Shown piece by piece: positions 1 to 8,453 of a DNA stretch of 23,955 nucleotides. Source of the DNA: Alphaproteobacteria bacterium (GTDB taxonomy: Bacteria; Pseudomonadota; Alphaproteobacteria; Rhizobiales; Devosiaceae); contig JAADFY010000112.1 of the NCBI GenBank assembly GCA_013152625.1, positions 1 to 23,955 on the forward strand, in the 5' to 3' direction. Both the position numbers and the translations under genes were made by a program. The notes below the pieces were generated by a model. The model searched no databases, was not told where the DNA came from, and saw only the letters and a list, made by a program, of their open reading frames with translations. The number at the start of each line of letters is the position of its first letter. Position 1 is the first letter of the stretch.

Positions 1-2
1 CC

Positions 3-1190
3 GTGCATCGAACCATAAAATCGTTTGGCCGGTTTGCCGGTGCTGCGATTATTGCAGCACTTGCGGCACTTGCAGGACTGACTGGCGCCAGCCCGGTTTT
101 CGCCCAACTGGAATTTGACACCAAGGCACCGTTTGCCGTGCTCATGGATCATGAGAGCGGGACAATCCTGTTTCAAAAGGCAGCGGACGCGCCCATGGCT
201 CCGGCCAGCATGGCCAAGCTGATGACCCTGGCCGTGGTATTCAACCAGCTCCGGAACGGGCAATTGTCCATGCAGGACGAATTGTTCATCTCAGAAGACG
301 CCTGGCGGATCGGGGGCGCTGGTTCTGGCGGCTCCACCATGTTTGCCGAACTCAATTCAAAAGTCAGCGTCGAGAATCTGGTGCGCTCGGTCATAATTCA
401 GTCCGGCAATGATGCCAGCATTGCTCTGGCCGAGGGCATTGGCGGGTCCGAGGCAACCTTTGCCAGAATGATGAATGAACTGGCACTCGAGCTTGGTCTG
501 ACCAATTCCATTTTCACCAACTCCACCGGCCTGCCAGACGAGAACATGAAAGTCACCGCCCGGGATCTGGCCAATCTCGCGCGCTATATCATTCGCGAAT
601 TCCCCGAGTACTACGCCATGTTCTCCGAGCCTGAATTTATCTGGAACGGTATCCGACAGCGTAACCGCAACGGTCTGATCAATGACGGCATCGGGGTCGA
701 TGGCTTAAAAACCGGCTTTATCGAGGAAGCCGGCTACGGGATTGTTGCCTCCACCACCGAAGGCGGGCGCCGGCTGATTGCGGTTTTACATGGATTGGAA
801 ACCAGCCGGGAGCGCAGCGAAGAAGCGCGTAAACTGGTCACATGGGGCACAAGGAATTTTGAGCGCATAGAACCGTTTGCCGAGGGCGAGATCGTCGGGC
901 TTGTTAAAGTCTATGGAGGTGAGTTGCCCGAAGTAGGGCTGGTGGGCGAAGCGGCGGTAGCCCTTTATGTGCCCAAGGGTTCGAGAAAGTGTCTCAGCGC
1001 CCGCATAAAATACACCGGACCGCTTTTGCCGCCGGTGGCGCGGGGAGATCAGGTGGCCTTCCTTGAAGTGCTGTGCGATGGCAAGCTCATTCAGTCGGCT
1101 CCCCTTTACGCCGCCGAATCGGTTGACAAGGGTGATCTGGTCCGCCAAGCCACCGATGCATTCTGGGAGTTGGCGCTGGGCTGGCTGTAA
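3..1190 (+). CDS. D-alanyl-D-alanine carboxypeptidase (PBP5/DacA-DacF family)
   Basis: A periplasmic, inner-membrane-anchored serine peptidase that removes the terminal D-alanine from peptidoglycan stem peptides. The 395-residue reading begins at GTG, three bases from the window edge. A signal peptide fills residues 1-35 (hydrophobic run ending ASPVFAQ), so the true start is here or only slightly upstream. The three penicilloyl-transferase motifs are present in order: SxxK as S69-M-A-K72, SGN at 134-136 and KTG at 236-238. A beta-rich C-terminal PBP5_C-like domain follows (about 285-370), and the last 18 residues form an amphipathic helix typical of the membrane anchor of this family. It is complete at the 3' end. 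A 197-bp spacer with palindromes separates it from tmk, so cotranscription with tmk is possible but not shown. The family is certain; the exact paralogue (dacA, dacC or dacF) is not. Confidence 0.93.
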   Translation: MHRTIKSFGRFAGAAIIAALAALAGLTGASPVFAQLEFDTKAPFAVLMDHESGTILFQKAADAPMAPASMAKLMTLAVVFNQLRNGQLSMQDELFISEDAWRIGGAGSGGSTMFAELNSKVSVENLVRSVIIQSGNDASIALAEGIGGSEATFARMMNELALELGLTNSIFTNSTGLPDENMKVTARDLANLARYIIREFPEYYAMFSEPEFIWNGIRQRNRNGLINDGIGVDGLKTGFIEEAGYGIVASTTEGGRRLIAVLHGLETSRERSEEARKLVTWGTRNFERIEPFAEGEIVGLVKVYGGELPEVGLVGEAAVALYVPKGSRKCLSARIKYTGPLLPPVARGDQVAFLEVLCDGKLIQSAPLYAAESVDKGDLVRQATDAFWELALGWL

Positions 1191-1255
1191 GCCCCGTTCA
1201 AGCCTATCCTGTTTTGATGGTTACAAAACGAGGGCTCTCACGTCCTTGTTTGGTC

Positions 1256-1294
1256 GCGTTTCCGAACCGGATAACCGGGTCCCGTTCGAACGCT
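1256..1294 (-). repeat. REP/RIME-like imperfect palindrome upstream of tmk
   Basis: The 5-bp arms gcgtt (1256-1260) and aacgc (1289-1293) flank inner arms cgaac (1263-1267) and gttcg (1284-1288), giving a 10-bp stem interrupted by a two-base bulge. The loop contains accgg twice. On the minus strand the layout (AGCGT, inner stem, ACCCGGTTATCCGG, AAACGC) resembles the element at 11345-11391 and, from memory, the intergenic AGCGTTTT...GTGGGTACCGGTT...AAAACGC repeats common in alphaproteobacteria. Family membership is inference. Confidence 0.5.
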
Positions 1295-1317
1295 GAACGA
1301 TCCACCGGATCGTTCAG
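1293..1317. repeat. Perfect 11-bp inverted repeat with 3-nt loop
   Basis: Arms ctgaacgatcc (1293-1303) and ggatcgttcag (1307-1317) are exact reverse complements around the loop acc. It follows directly on the REP-like palindrome and precedes a third small dyad (ctgga/tccag, 1333-1347). No T-run follows on either strand, so it is not a classical intrinsic terminator. It could be part of a composite REP element or an RNA-stabilising hairpin between the carboxypeptidase gene and tmk. Confidence 0.65.
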
Positions 1318-1387
1318 TTGTCGATCTCACTCCTGGAAACGCTCCAGAGCGGGCATGCAGCGCGAACATGGAGCAAGAAGGCGACCA

Positions 1388-2047
1388 ATGTCGGCCCGGT
1401 TCATCACATTCGAAGGCGGCGAGGGGGTGGGCAAATCCACCCAGATCACCCGGCTTGCCGACCGGCTGACAAAATCGGGCGTACAGGCGGTGCGTACCAG
1501 AGAGCCGGGGGGCACCCCGAAATCCGAGGCGGTGCGCAGTTTTCTGTTACAGGGGAAATCCGAAGCCTGGGGCCCGGGCGCCGAGGCCGTATTGTTTGCC
1601 ACCGCCCGGCTGGACCACGTCAATGCCCTGATCAGGCCCTCCCTGCAAACCGATCACTGGGTGTTGTCCGATCGGTTTTACGATTCCACCCGCGCCTATC
1701 AGGGACTGACCGGCGGCGTGCCGGACAAGCTCATTGACGCCCTGGAGATACTGGCGCTGGATGGCTGTTACCCCGATCTGACCATTGTTCTGGATATGGA
1801 TCCCGGATCTGCCTTCGCGCGAATGACCAAAAGAGCCAGAGACGAAAAAACCGAACTAGCCCCCGACCGGTTTGAAAAAGAAGCGCTGGACTGGCATGGC
1901 CGGCTGCGGCAGGGGTTTCTTGATATCGCCCGGGCCAACCCGGATCGCTGTGTTGTCATAGCCGCAGATGAAGATCCCGATCGCATCGAACGCGAGATCT
2001 GGGATACCGTCACCACAAAATTTCCAGAAGCCCAGGCGGCGGAATAA
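1388..2047 (+). CDS. tmk: Thymidylate kinase (dTMP kinase)
   Basis: Phosphorylates dTMP to dTDP in the cytoplasm for dTTP synthesis. The open frame extends upstream to 1214, but the ATG at 1388 gives the normal family N-terminus (RFITFEGGEGVGKST) and is preceded by an aagaagg ribosome-binding site; the product is 219 residues, the usual length. The P-loop GGEGVGKST lies at residues 10-18. The DR(F/Y) motif appears as LSDRFYDSTRAYQG near residue 100, and a lid segment rich in Arg/Lys (TKRARDEKTELAPDRFE) lies near 150. The stop codon is two bases before the holB start, so tmk and holB are almost certainly one transcript. This pairing of tmk with holB is common in bacteria. Confidence 0.96.
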   Translation: MSARFITFEGGEGVGKSTQITRLADRLTKSGVQAVRTREPGGTPKSEAVRSFLLQGKSEAWGPGAEAVLFATARLDHVNALIRPSLQTDHWVLSDRFYDSTRAYQGLTGGVPDKLIDALEILALDGCYPDLTIVLDMDPGSAFARMTKRARDEKTELAPDRFEKEALDWHGRLRQGFLDIARANPDRCVVIAADEDPDRIEREIWDTVTTKFPEAQAAE

Positions 2048-2049
2048 TC

Positions 2050-3078
2050 GTGGCCCAGACCGACGACCGGATCGAAGCGGATCAACAAATCGGGGTTCGT
2101 GCCCCCGAACAGACCCCACGACTTTTTGGTCATCGCACGCAACTCGATGAAACGCTGGAAACATTTGAGGCGGGACGGATGCACTCCGGACTGCTGATCC
2201 ATGGACCGCGCGGAATTGGCAAGGCGACCTTCGCATTTACCCTGGCAAAAGAGCTGCTGGTCCGGTCCTCAGATGAAGATAAAAAGCGTATATTCGATCA
2301 GATCTCCGCTGGCGCCCACCCCAATCTGATAAGCCTTCGCGTAGGGCGTAATCCGGCTACCGGACGGTTTCGTACGGAAATATCAGTGGACGAAGTGCGC
2401 TCTGTAATTCACCGGTTTCAGGTCAGCTCTGGTCGTGTGGGTGCGCGAATTTGCATCATCGACAGCGCCGATGATCTGAACCGAAACGCCGCGAACGCAC
2501 TACTCAAAACCCTTGAGGAACCGCCTGCTAATAGTTATTTTATGCTGGTTTCTCAACGGCCTGGGGTGATTATTCCTACCATACACTCCCGTACGGTACA
2601 ACTGGCCCTTCGGCCACTTTCCAGCGAGGATGTAAAATCAGCGGTCAGCGCCGCCCTCGATGATCCGGTGAATGAGACCGCCCTGAATATTGCCTGCAGT
2701 CAGGCGGCGGGCCGGCCGCGCCAGGCGCTTGAAGAACTGGTTTCAGACAATTCCTCCCAGGTAAAAGAGCTGCGCAATTGGCTCAGGGAACCCCGCAATC
2801 GGCAAGGGGCCGTACATGTGGCAATAGCGACGGACCTTGCGCGTCGGGATACGGGAGCGTATGGCAAAGCGATGGGCGTATTGACGGACTGGATCGCGGC
2901 ACAGGCCCGCAGTCGGGCACTGCAGTTTTCTCCTCCCGACGCGCCACTTGCCATGCTCACCGGCCTATGGGAAAAAGCGCGCGCTCTTGGCGCGGATCAG
3001 GCAACCTATAATCTGGACAAGCGGCAGACCCTGACCATGATTATGGACGCCATCCGTGAGATCGACCGGAGTGGATAG
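2050..3078 (+). CDS. holB: DNA polymerase III subunit delta'
   Basis: Clamp-loader subunit of the replicative polymerase, an AAA+ protein. It starts with GTG two bases after the tmk stop; no earlier start is possible without overlapping tmk. The 342-residue product has a P-loop-like GPRGIGKAT at residues 52-60, the conserved IIDSADDLNRNAANALLKTLEEPP block (137-159) and the sensor/arginine-finger region as HSRTVQL (S180-R181). The four-cysteine zinc module of the E. coli protein is absent between the P-loop and the LLKTLEEPP block, as I recall is usual in alphaproteobacteria. The C-terminal half is helical and matches the collar domain in length. Coupled to tmk upstream; a 110-bp spacer without a clear terminator separates it from metG. 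Confidence 0.93.
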   Translation: MAQTDDRIEADQQIGVRAPEQTPRLFGHRTQLDETLETFEAGRMHSGLLIHGPRGIGKATFAFTLAKELLVRSSDEDKKRIFDQISAGAHPNLISLRVGRNPATGRFRTEISVDEVRSVIHRFQVSSGRVGARICIIDSADDLNRNAANALLKTLEEPPANSYFMLVSQRPGVIIPTIHSRTVQLALRPLSSEDVKSAVSAALDDPVNETALNIACSQAAGRPRQALEELVSDNSSQVKELRNWLREPRNRQGAVHVAIATDLARRDTGAYGKAMGVLTDWIAAQARSRALQFSPPDAPLAMLTGLWEKARALGADQATYNLDKRQTLTMIMDAIREIDRSG

Positions 3079-3188
3079 ACAAAACCGGTTGTCCTGACGG
3101 CCACGACCCGGCTACCCGAAATCCTGCCTGACCGGGGGCTGCGGGCAAAAATTTGTAATGCCAGATGTCACGAAAGAAATGCGCACCA

Positions 3189-4745
3189 ATGGCCAACAAG
3201 ACCTTTTATATTACCACGCCGATTTTTTACCCCAATGGTGTGCCCCATATCGGGCACGCCTATACTGCGCTGGCCAGCGACGTGCTGGCCCGGTTCTACC
3301 GGCTTGATGGCCGGGATGTGTTTTTTTTGACCGGCACGGACGAACACGGCCTGAAAATGCAACAGACCGCTTTGCAAGAGGGCACAACGCCGCTGGAGCT
3401 GGCGACCCGAAATGCCGAAGTATTCAAAAAGCTGTGGCAGACCCTGAACATCTCGGTTGACGACTTTATCCGCACCACCGAACCGCGCCATCACCGGGCG
3501 TCGGCGGAAATCTGGTCGCGCATGGAGGCGAATGGCGATATCTATCTCGACACATATGCCGGATGGTACTCGGTTCGTCAGGAGGCCTATTTTGACGAAA
3601 AGGAAACCAGCGTCGGTGACGATGGCGTGCGTCGCGAGCCCCTTGGCTCCCCCGTCGAATGGGTGGAGGAAGAAAGCTATTTCTTCAAACTGAGCGAGTA
3701 TGGCGACCGCCTGCTGGCCCACTATGACACCTTTCCCGATTTTGTTGCGCCCCGGGAGCGCCGCAACGAGGTGATCAGTTTTGTCAAATCAGGGCTAAAG
3801 GATATCTCGGTCTCACGCACCACATTTGACTGGGGGGTGAAGGTTCCCGGCAACGACAAACATGTCATGTATGTGTGGGTGGACGCGCTGACTAACTATC
3901 TGACCGCCACCGGTTTTCCGCAAGAAGGTGGCGATCGGCAAAAATTCTGGCCCGCCGATCTGCATCTGATCGGCAAGGATATTGTGCGTTTTCATGCGGT
4001 TTACTGGCCTGCTTTCCTCATGTCCGCCGGTATCGAGTTGCCTAAACGGGTGTTTGCCCACGGTTTTTTGTTCAACCGCGGGGAAAAGATGTCAAAATCG
4101 GTGGGCAATGTGGTGGACCCGTTTGCTATGGCCGAAGAATATGGCGTCGATGGTATGCGATACTATTTTCTGGCCGAGGTTTCGTTCGGGCAGGATGGGT
4201 CCTATAGCCACGAGACCATAGCCAACAGGATCAATGCTGATCTGGCCAACGATCTTGGCAATCTCGCCCAGCGTTCCTTGAGCATGATTGCCAAACACTG
4301 CGACGCACGAGTGCCGGCCCCGGGCGCGTTCAGCGATGCCGACCGGAAAATTCTCGCCGCCGCCGATGGTCTGGCCGAAGTGTGCCGGACCCATTTTGAT
4401 GTGCAGGCGATCCATCTTGCCCTCGGCGCCATCTGGCGGGTGGTGGGCGATGGCAACCGCTATTTCGCCGGTCAGGAACCCTGGGCTCTGCGCAAGACAG
4501 ACCCGGCGCGCATGGCCACCGTTCTTTTTGTGACCGCTGAAGTGCTGCGCCAGGTAAGCCTGCTGGTTCAACCGGTCATGCCTTCCTCAGGCGCCCATCT
4601 GCTCGATTTGCTCGGCGTGTCTGCGGATCAGCGGACATTTGCCGCGTTGGGGCCCCACGGTCGCCTTGAGCCCGGCACTGACCTGCCGCCACCCGTGCCG
4701 GTGTTTCCAAGATATGAACCCAAAAAAACCAATGACACCGAGTAA
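3189..4745 (+). CDS. metG: Methionyl-tRNA synthetase
   Basis: Class I aminoacyl-tRNA synthetase that charges tRNA-Met. The HIGH motif is at residues 20-23 (VPHIGHAYT) and KMSKS at 300-304. The tryptophan-rich stretch WYSVRQEAY (near 126-134) replaces the four-cysteine zinc knuckle of the E. coli enzyme, so this is the zinc-lacking form. The 518-residue length shows that the C-terminal EMAP/Trbp111 tRNA-binding domain is absent. The frame opens at an ATG at 3165, but the ATG at 3189 gives the standard start MANKTFYITTPIFYPNG; 3165 would add eight unrelated residues. The end of the gene is 22 bases before the chosen tatD start. metG followed by tatD is a common arrangement. Confidence 0.95.
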   Translation: MANKTFYITTPIFYPNGVPHIGHAYTALASDVLARFYRLDGRDVFFLTGTDEHGLKMQQTALQEGTTPLELATRNAEVFKKLWQTLNISVDDFIRTTEPRHHRASAEIWSRMEANGDIYLDTYAGWYSVRQEAYFDEKETSVGDDGVRREPLGSPVEWVEEESYFFKLSEYGDRLLAHYDTFPDFVAPRERRNEVISFVKSGLKDISVSRTTFDWGVKVPGNDKHVMYVWVDALTNYLTATGFPQEGGDRQKFWPADLHLIGKDIVRFHAVYWPAFLMSAGIELPKRVFAHGFLFNRGEKMSKSVGNVVDPFAMAEEYGVDGMRYYFLAEVSFGQDGSYSHETIANRINADLANDLGNLAQRSLSMIAKHCDARVPAPGAFSDADRKILAAADGLAEVCRTHFDVQAIHLALGAIWRVVGDGNRYFAGQEPWALRKTDPARMATVLFVTAEVLRQVSLLVQPVMPSSGAHLLDLLGVSADQRTFAALGPHGRLEPGTDLPPPVPVFPRYEPKKTNDTE

Positions 4746-4767
4746 AGAGGTAAAAAAAGCTGACCCC

Positions 4768-5544
4768 ATGCTGATCGACAGCCACTGCCATCTGGATTTT
4801 GACGTCTTAAGGGACGATCTCGATGGGGTGATTTCCAGAGCGACAGCGGCCGGGGTCACCCATATGCTTACGATCTCGACCCGGGTGCGCCAGTTCAATC
4901 GCCTAACCGCAATCGTAGAAAAACATGATGGTGTGTGGTGCTCTGTGGGCACGCATCCCCACAACGCAGATGAAGAACTTTCGGTGACGACAGATGAAAT
5001 TCTTGTCCTCGCCAGGCACCCCAAATGTATCGCCATCGGGGAGGCCGGTCTGGATAATCACTATGACAATGCCACGCCCGTGGCCCAGGAGAAAAGTTTT
5101 CGCCGTCACATTTCGGCGGCGCGCCAGAGCGGTTTGCCCCTGATCATTCACTCCCGCGATGCCGACGCCCGCATGTCCGAAATCCTTGTTGAAGAACATG
5201 GGGCAGGGGCCTTTGATTTTGTCCTCCATTGCTATTCTTCAGGCGCCAGACTGGCCCGTATGGGGCTGGAACTGGGTGGGTACATTTCTTTTTCCGGCAT
5301 AATTACCTTCAAAAACGCCGGAGAAATACGCGACATCGCGCGCACGGTTCCCCTTGAGAAATTGCTGGTGGAAACCGACGCGCCATACCTTGCGCCAGCT
5401 CCCCATCGGGGCCGGACAAATGAGCCCGCATACGTGGCCCATACGGCAGCGTATCTGGCCGAACTGCTCGGCATGTCCTATGCCGATTTCGCTGACCATA
5501 CCCATGCGAACTTTTCACGCCTTTTTGTCAAGGCTGGGCTATAA
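4768..5544 (+). CDS. tatD: TatD family metal-dependent hydrolase (DNase)
   Basis: Cytosolic TIM-barrel metal-dependent hydrolase; characterised members are 3'-5' exonucleases. The metal-binding HCH motif is at residues 6-8 (IDSHCHLDF), with later conserved blocks GEAGLDNHYD, IIHSRDAD, VLHCYSS and ETDAPYLAP. The 258-residue length is typical. The open frame runs back into metG; the ATG at 4768 was chosen because MLIDSHCHLD is the family start. An aaagagg sequence at 4744-4750 is rather far upstream (17 bases), so the ATG at 4732, overlapping the end of metG, remains possible. The next gene begins three bases after its stop. The exact substrate in this organism is not evident. Confidence 0.92.
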   Translation: MLIDSHCHLDFDVLRDDLDGVISRATAAGVTHMLTISTRVRQFNRLTAIVEKHDGVWCSVGTHPHNADEELSVTTDEILVLARHPKCIAIGEAGLDNHYDNATPVAQEKSFRRHISAARQSGLPLIIHSRDADARMSEILVEEHGAGAFDFVLHCYSSGARLARMGLELGGYISFSGIITFKNAGEIRDIARTVPLEKLLVETDAPYLAPAPHRGRTNEPAYVAHTAAYLAELLGMSYADFADHTHANFSRLFVKAGL

Positions 5545-5547
5545 CCC

Positions 5548-6366
5548 GTGGAACATGCTCAACAAATCACAGCAACCGTCCTCGGATGTGGCTCGTCCGG
5601 TGGTGTGCCCAGGGTGGGCAATCAGTGGGGTGCCTGTGACCCCGCAGAGCCCAGAAACCGGCGCCGGCGCTGCTCTCTTTTACTCACCGGGTCCACCCCG
5701 GGGCAGGAGGGTCTCACCCGGGTGCTCATCGATACCGGCTGCGACTTGCGAGAGCAACTTCTCGACGCAAATGTGACGCATCTGGACGCGGTTCTTTATA
5801 CCCACGAGCACGCCGACCACACCCATGGCATAGACGATCTTCGGGTGTTGGCAATTTCCGCCCGCCAGCGCGTAAATGTTTTTTTCTCCCCCCGGGCCGA
5901 GCCGCGCATTATGGCCGCGTTCGGATATTGTTTTACCCAGCCTTCTACCAGTCCTTATCCGCCGATCCTGAATGCGGGGCGCATCGAGCCGGGCGAGACG
6001 TTGCGGGTTGAGGGGCGGGGAGGGATTTTGGAAATAGAAGTTTTCGACCAGATCCATGGGGATATTTCTTCCCTCGGGTTTCGGATTGGCGGGCTGGCAT
6101 ACTCCTGCGATGTCAGCGACCTGCCACCAGCCTCAGTAAAAGCGCTGGCGGGTTTGGACACCTGGATTGTCGATGCGCTGCGCTATGATTACCACCCCAG
6201 CCATTTTGCCCTAAGCGACACGCTGGACTGGATCGCACGGCTGGCGCCGGCCAGGGCTTTCCTGACCAATCTGCATATTGATCTGGACTATAAGACGGTG
6301 CTGGCCGAAACCCCCGACCATGTGCAACCGGCCCATGACGGGCTGGTCATCAATATCCGGCAGTAA
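5548..6366 (+). CDS. MBL-fold metal-dependent hydrolase (PhnP-like)
   Basis: A metallo-beta-lactamase-fold hydrolase that usually follows tatD in alphaproteobacteria; its closest characterised relatives are phosphodiesterases such as PhnP. It starts with GTG three bases after the tatD stop. The zinc motif HxHxDH is at H86, H88, D90 and H91 (YTHEHADHTHGID). The N-terminus ATVLGCGSSGGVPRVGNQWG, the later YSCDVSDL and the closing LTNLHIDLDY supply the remaining ligands and loops of the fold. The 272-residue length is normal. No membrane segment or signal peptide is seen. The physiological substrate is unknown; PhnP itself acts in phosphonate use, but no phn genes lie nearby. It is the last gene of the tight plus-strand cluster. 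Confidence 0.88.
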   Translation: MEHAQQITATVLGCGSSGGVPRVGNQWGACDPAEPRNRRRRCSLLLTGSTPGQEGLTRVLIDTGCDLREQLLDANVTHLDAVLYTHEHADHTHGIDDLRVLAISARQRVNVFFSPRAEPRIMAAFGYCFTQPSTSPYPPILNAGRIEPGETLRVEGRGGILEIEVFDQIHGDISSLGFRIGGLAYSCDVSDLPPASVKALAGLDTWIVDALRYDYHPSHFALSDTLDWIARLAPARAFLTNLHIDLDYKTVLAETPDHVQPAHDGLVINIRQ

Positions 6367-6782
6367 AGCCGGCCAGTCGGGTCCTGCCGGGAAGGCGGCG
6401 GTTTTCAGGAGATCGCATCGCGAACGTGCTCCGGTGCTTTGCGCAACTTTGTTTTCGCAATGCCGCCAAAGGCCAGTCTGATTTCACGGCAAAGAAATTG
6501 GCGCCGGGCGCCGTCGCGCCTTCTTTTTGCTTCCGACTTGGCCAGGGTGCCATCTTCAATCCATCCGGTGACAAGCGGGGATGTAATGGCAGGCGCATCA
6601 TCGGCGAGTGAATCACATTCTACAATACAGACCGCCCCCAAACGGCGGTTGAAAAGCGAACACCAGACGAGGCATGCTTTGAAGGCAGACAAGTGAAAAA
6701 AGCAGCATGAATATCAAAGCCGATACACCTTAACTCAGCCGCAAACCTGTTCAGGAAAACCGGACCACTTCAGGAATTGAAA
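6367..6782. other. 416-bp spacer without a convincing gene
   Basis: This marks the junction between the packed housekeeping cluster and the accessory zone. A possible terminator lies at 6500-6528. A 95-codon minus-strand frame (6692 down to 6405) reads as plausible protein (VECDSLADDAPAITSPLVTG) but would need a TTG start, has no ribosome-binding site in front, and I do not recognise it. It may be a gene remnant. No tRNA fold or long repeat was seen. Confidence 0.4.
6500..6528 (+). terminator. Candidate intrinsic terminator
   Basis: Arms ggcgc (6500-6504) and gcgcc (6516-6520) are followed immediately by ttcttttt. The short stem can re-pair in other GC-rich registers because the loop also contains ggcgcc. 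It lies 134 bases after the MBL hydrolase stop and could end the tmk-to-MBL transcript. Confidence 0.35.
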
Positions 6783-7223
6783 ATGACTAAGGTTCTTAGG
6801 GCGTTAATTGCTTCCATCCCTGTGCTACTTTTCGCTGGAGACGCAAGCGCGGGGCAGAATCTTGTCACGTGTACCAAGGCAAGGTTTGAAGTACCCGATA
6901 GTTCACTTTTGTGGAAGGTAGGAAAAATCGTCAACTTGACCAAAAAAGTAAACCTACAGGGTGAGCTCCTTGACCAACTTGAAGCGTGTTGGGAGCGTCC
7001 GGAGGTGGTGGAAAACTCGTATGTTGAGTTCTGGATCCCAAATATTCGCGGAAAGAAGCCTTTCCAACGAAAGTTCACAATGGTTCTGTGTACGCCACTT
7101 GAAGGTGGGGCTTACGTATACAAAAGAACGTTTAGACCGGGGGGGAACTTCGCCGTTAAACTCACTGCGGCGAATAACTTTGTTTCGTACGACGCCAGTG
7201 AAGTGCAACAATGGTGTAAATGA
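6783..7223 (+). CDS. Small secreted four-cysteine protein, unknown function
   Basis: I do not recognise this family. The 146-residue product begins with a clear signal peptide (residues 1-23: charged MTKVLR, hydrophobic core, cleavage likely after GDASA). The mature part has exactly four cysteines (30, 69, 103, 145), which would suit two disulfides in the periplasm. It is mixed-charge and rich in beta-type sequence. The ATG at 6783 has an agga box seven bases upstream; a TTG six bases earlier is less likely. Base composition is visibly less GC-rich than its neighbours, which may indicate transfer or relaxed selection. Its stop overlaps the start of the MFS gene as ATGA, so the two are translationally coupled and may act together, for example as a periplasmic partner, though that is inference. 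Confidence 0.72.
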   Translation: MTKVLRALIASIPVLLFAGDASAGQNLVTCTKARFEVPDSSLLWKVGKIVNLTKKVNLQGELLDQLEACWERPEVVENSYVEFWIPNIRGKKPFQRKFTMVLCTPLEGGAYVYKRTFRPGGNFAVKLTAANNFVSYDASEVQQWCK

Positions 7224-8413
7224 ATTCAGGTGAACTGAACCGGCCCGCCATGCCACCCGCATTCTTTGCCGCCTTGCTCGCTTTTGCCCTGTTCATGGTA
7301 ACTTTCGGCGTCAATCTTCAGGCGCCTTTGTATGGCGCATACGCCGCCCGCAGCGATGCAGGTGCCACCGCCGTAACCCTGGCGTTTGCCGCCTATGTAG
7401 CGGGGTTGATGCCAACACTGCTTTTGCTGGGCGGACTGTCCGACCGTATCGGGCGCCGCCTGCCGATCTCTATAGCCCTGTTGCTGACAGCGGCGGCGAC
7501 CGGCCTGCTGGCATGGAACCCGAACCTGGAAAGCCTGGTGGTTGCCCGGGTGCTGCTCGGCATTGCAATCGGGTTGGCAACAACCGCGGGCACCGCCTAC
7601 ATGACAGAAATTGTTGGTGAGAAAAATTCTCGCAGCGCGGCGCTGATCGTCACCTCCGCCACGTCCCTCGGTTTTGGGGGAGGGGCCTTGGCCACCGGTG
7701 TCAGCCTGGGGCTGCAGGGGGCGACCTTTGTGCCTGTGAGCTTTGTTGTTTTGCTCGCTATCGCCCCGGTGCTGGCGCTCGGGGCCCTCAAGCTGCCTCG
7801 GGTGGATACACCAGAACGGGTTTCGCTTTTTCGATTTCCGGTGTTCCCGGCGCGGACATGGGTATTTGGTGTCGCAATCGCATTGGCCTGGTCGACCACC
7901 GGAATGACAATCGCGATTGTTCCGCTGGAACTAAAATCCCACAACCTGGGCGGCTGGACCGGGCTTGTGGTTTTCCTGTCCAACTTTATCGGATTTTTGT
8001 GCCAGCCCTTCGCCAGAAGAATGAGCAATCCAAAAGCTCTCGCCCTGGGATTTGTGCTCGTGCCGCTTGGCTTTCTTGTTCTGCTTGCCGGTGTATGGAC
8101 CGGCTCGATTGCGCTGGTTCTGGCCGGCGCGGGAATCACCAGCGCTGCAAGTTATGGCTTTACCTATCTCGCCGCTTTGTCCGAAGTTTCCGCCCGGGCG
8201 CCCGACAATCGGGCCCGGGCCGTCGCCGGCATATTTGTGTACGCCTACGCGGGTTTCTCATTACCTGTCATTGCTGCCGGTGCGCTGGCCGACCGGTTCG
8301 GATTGTTGCCGGCAATGGCAGCATTTTCCTTCGCCCAGATCATGGTCACCATAGCCACAGTCGGCCTATGGATCACCCATGTGCGGGCAAACAGGAACCA
8401 AACGCCCACATGA
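7220..8413 (+). CDS. MFS transporter (drug/metabolite efflux type)
   Basis: A 397-residue inner-membrane permease with about twelve hydrophobic segments. The motif A loop between TM2 and TM3 is present (GGLSDRIGRRLP, about residues 72-83), followed by the VVARVLLGIAIGLATTAGTAYMTE segment of TM4. A shorter motif-A-like ALADRFGLLPA occurs in the second half near residue 355. These fit the DHA1/AraJ-like efflux branch, but the substrate cannot be read from sequence. The start at 7220 overlaps the upstream stop by four bases (ATGA); an ATG at 7250 is an alternative. No dedicated regulator gene is adjacent. It is the only transporter in the accessory zone. Confidence 0.88.
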   Translation: MNSGELNRPAMPPAFFAALLAFALFMVTFGVNLQAPLYGAYAARSDAGATAVTLAFAAYVAGLMPTLLLLGGLSDRIGRRLPISIALLLTAAATGLLAWNPNLESLVVARVLLGIAIGLATTAGTAYMTEIVGEKNSRSAALIVTSATSLGFGGGALATGVSLGLQGATFVPVSFVVLLAIAPVLALGALKLPRVDTPERVSLFRFPVFPARTWVFGVAIALAWSTTGMTIAIVPLELKSHNLGGWTGLVVFLSNFIGFLCQPFARRMSNPKALALGFVLVPLGFLVLLAGVWTGSIALVLAGAGITSAASYGFTYLAALSEVSARAPDNRARAVAGIFVYAYAGFSLPVIAAGALADRFGLLPAMAAFSFAQIMVTIATVGLWITHVRANRNQTPT

Positions 8414-8453
8414 TCGATGCAATGCAAGGGACCGACCAGCACCAAGAAGTTCC

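Noticed and set aside
1214..1387. N-terminal extension of tmk to an upstream ATG
   Set aside because: The added 58 residues are encoded by the palindromic spacer and are unlike thymidylate kinases; ATG 1388 has its own ribosome-binding site.
6405..6692. 95-codon minus-strand open frame in the spacer after the MBL hydrolase gene
   Set aside because: It needs a TTG start, lacks a ribosome-binding site, overlaps other open frames of similar length and has no recognised domain. It is mentioned only as a possible fossil.
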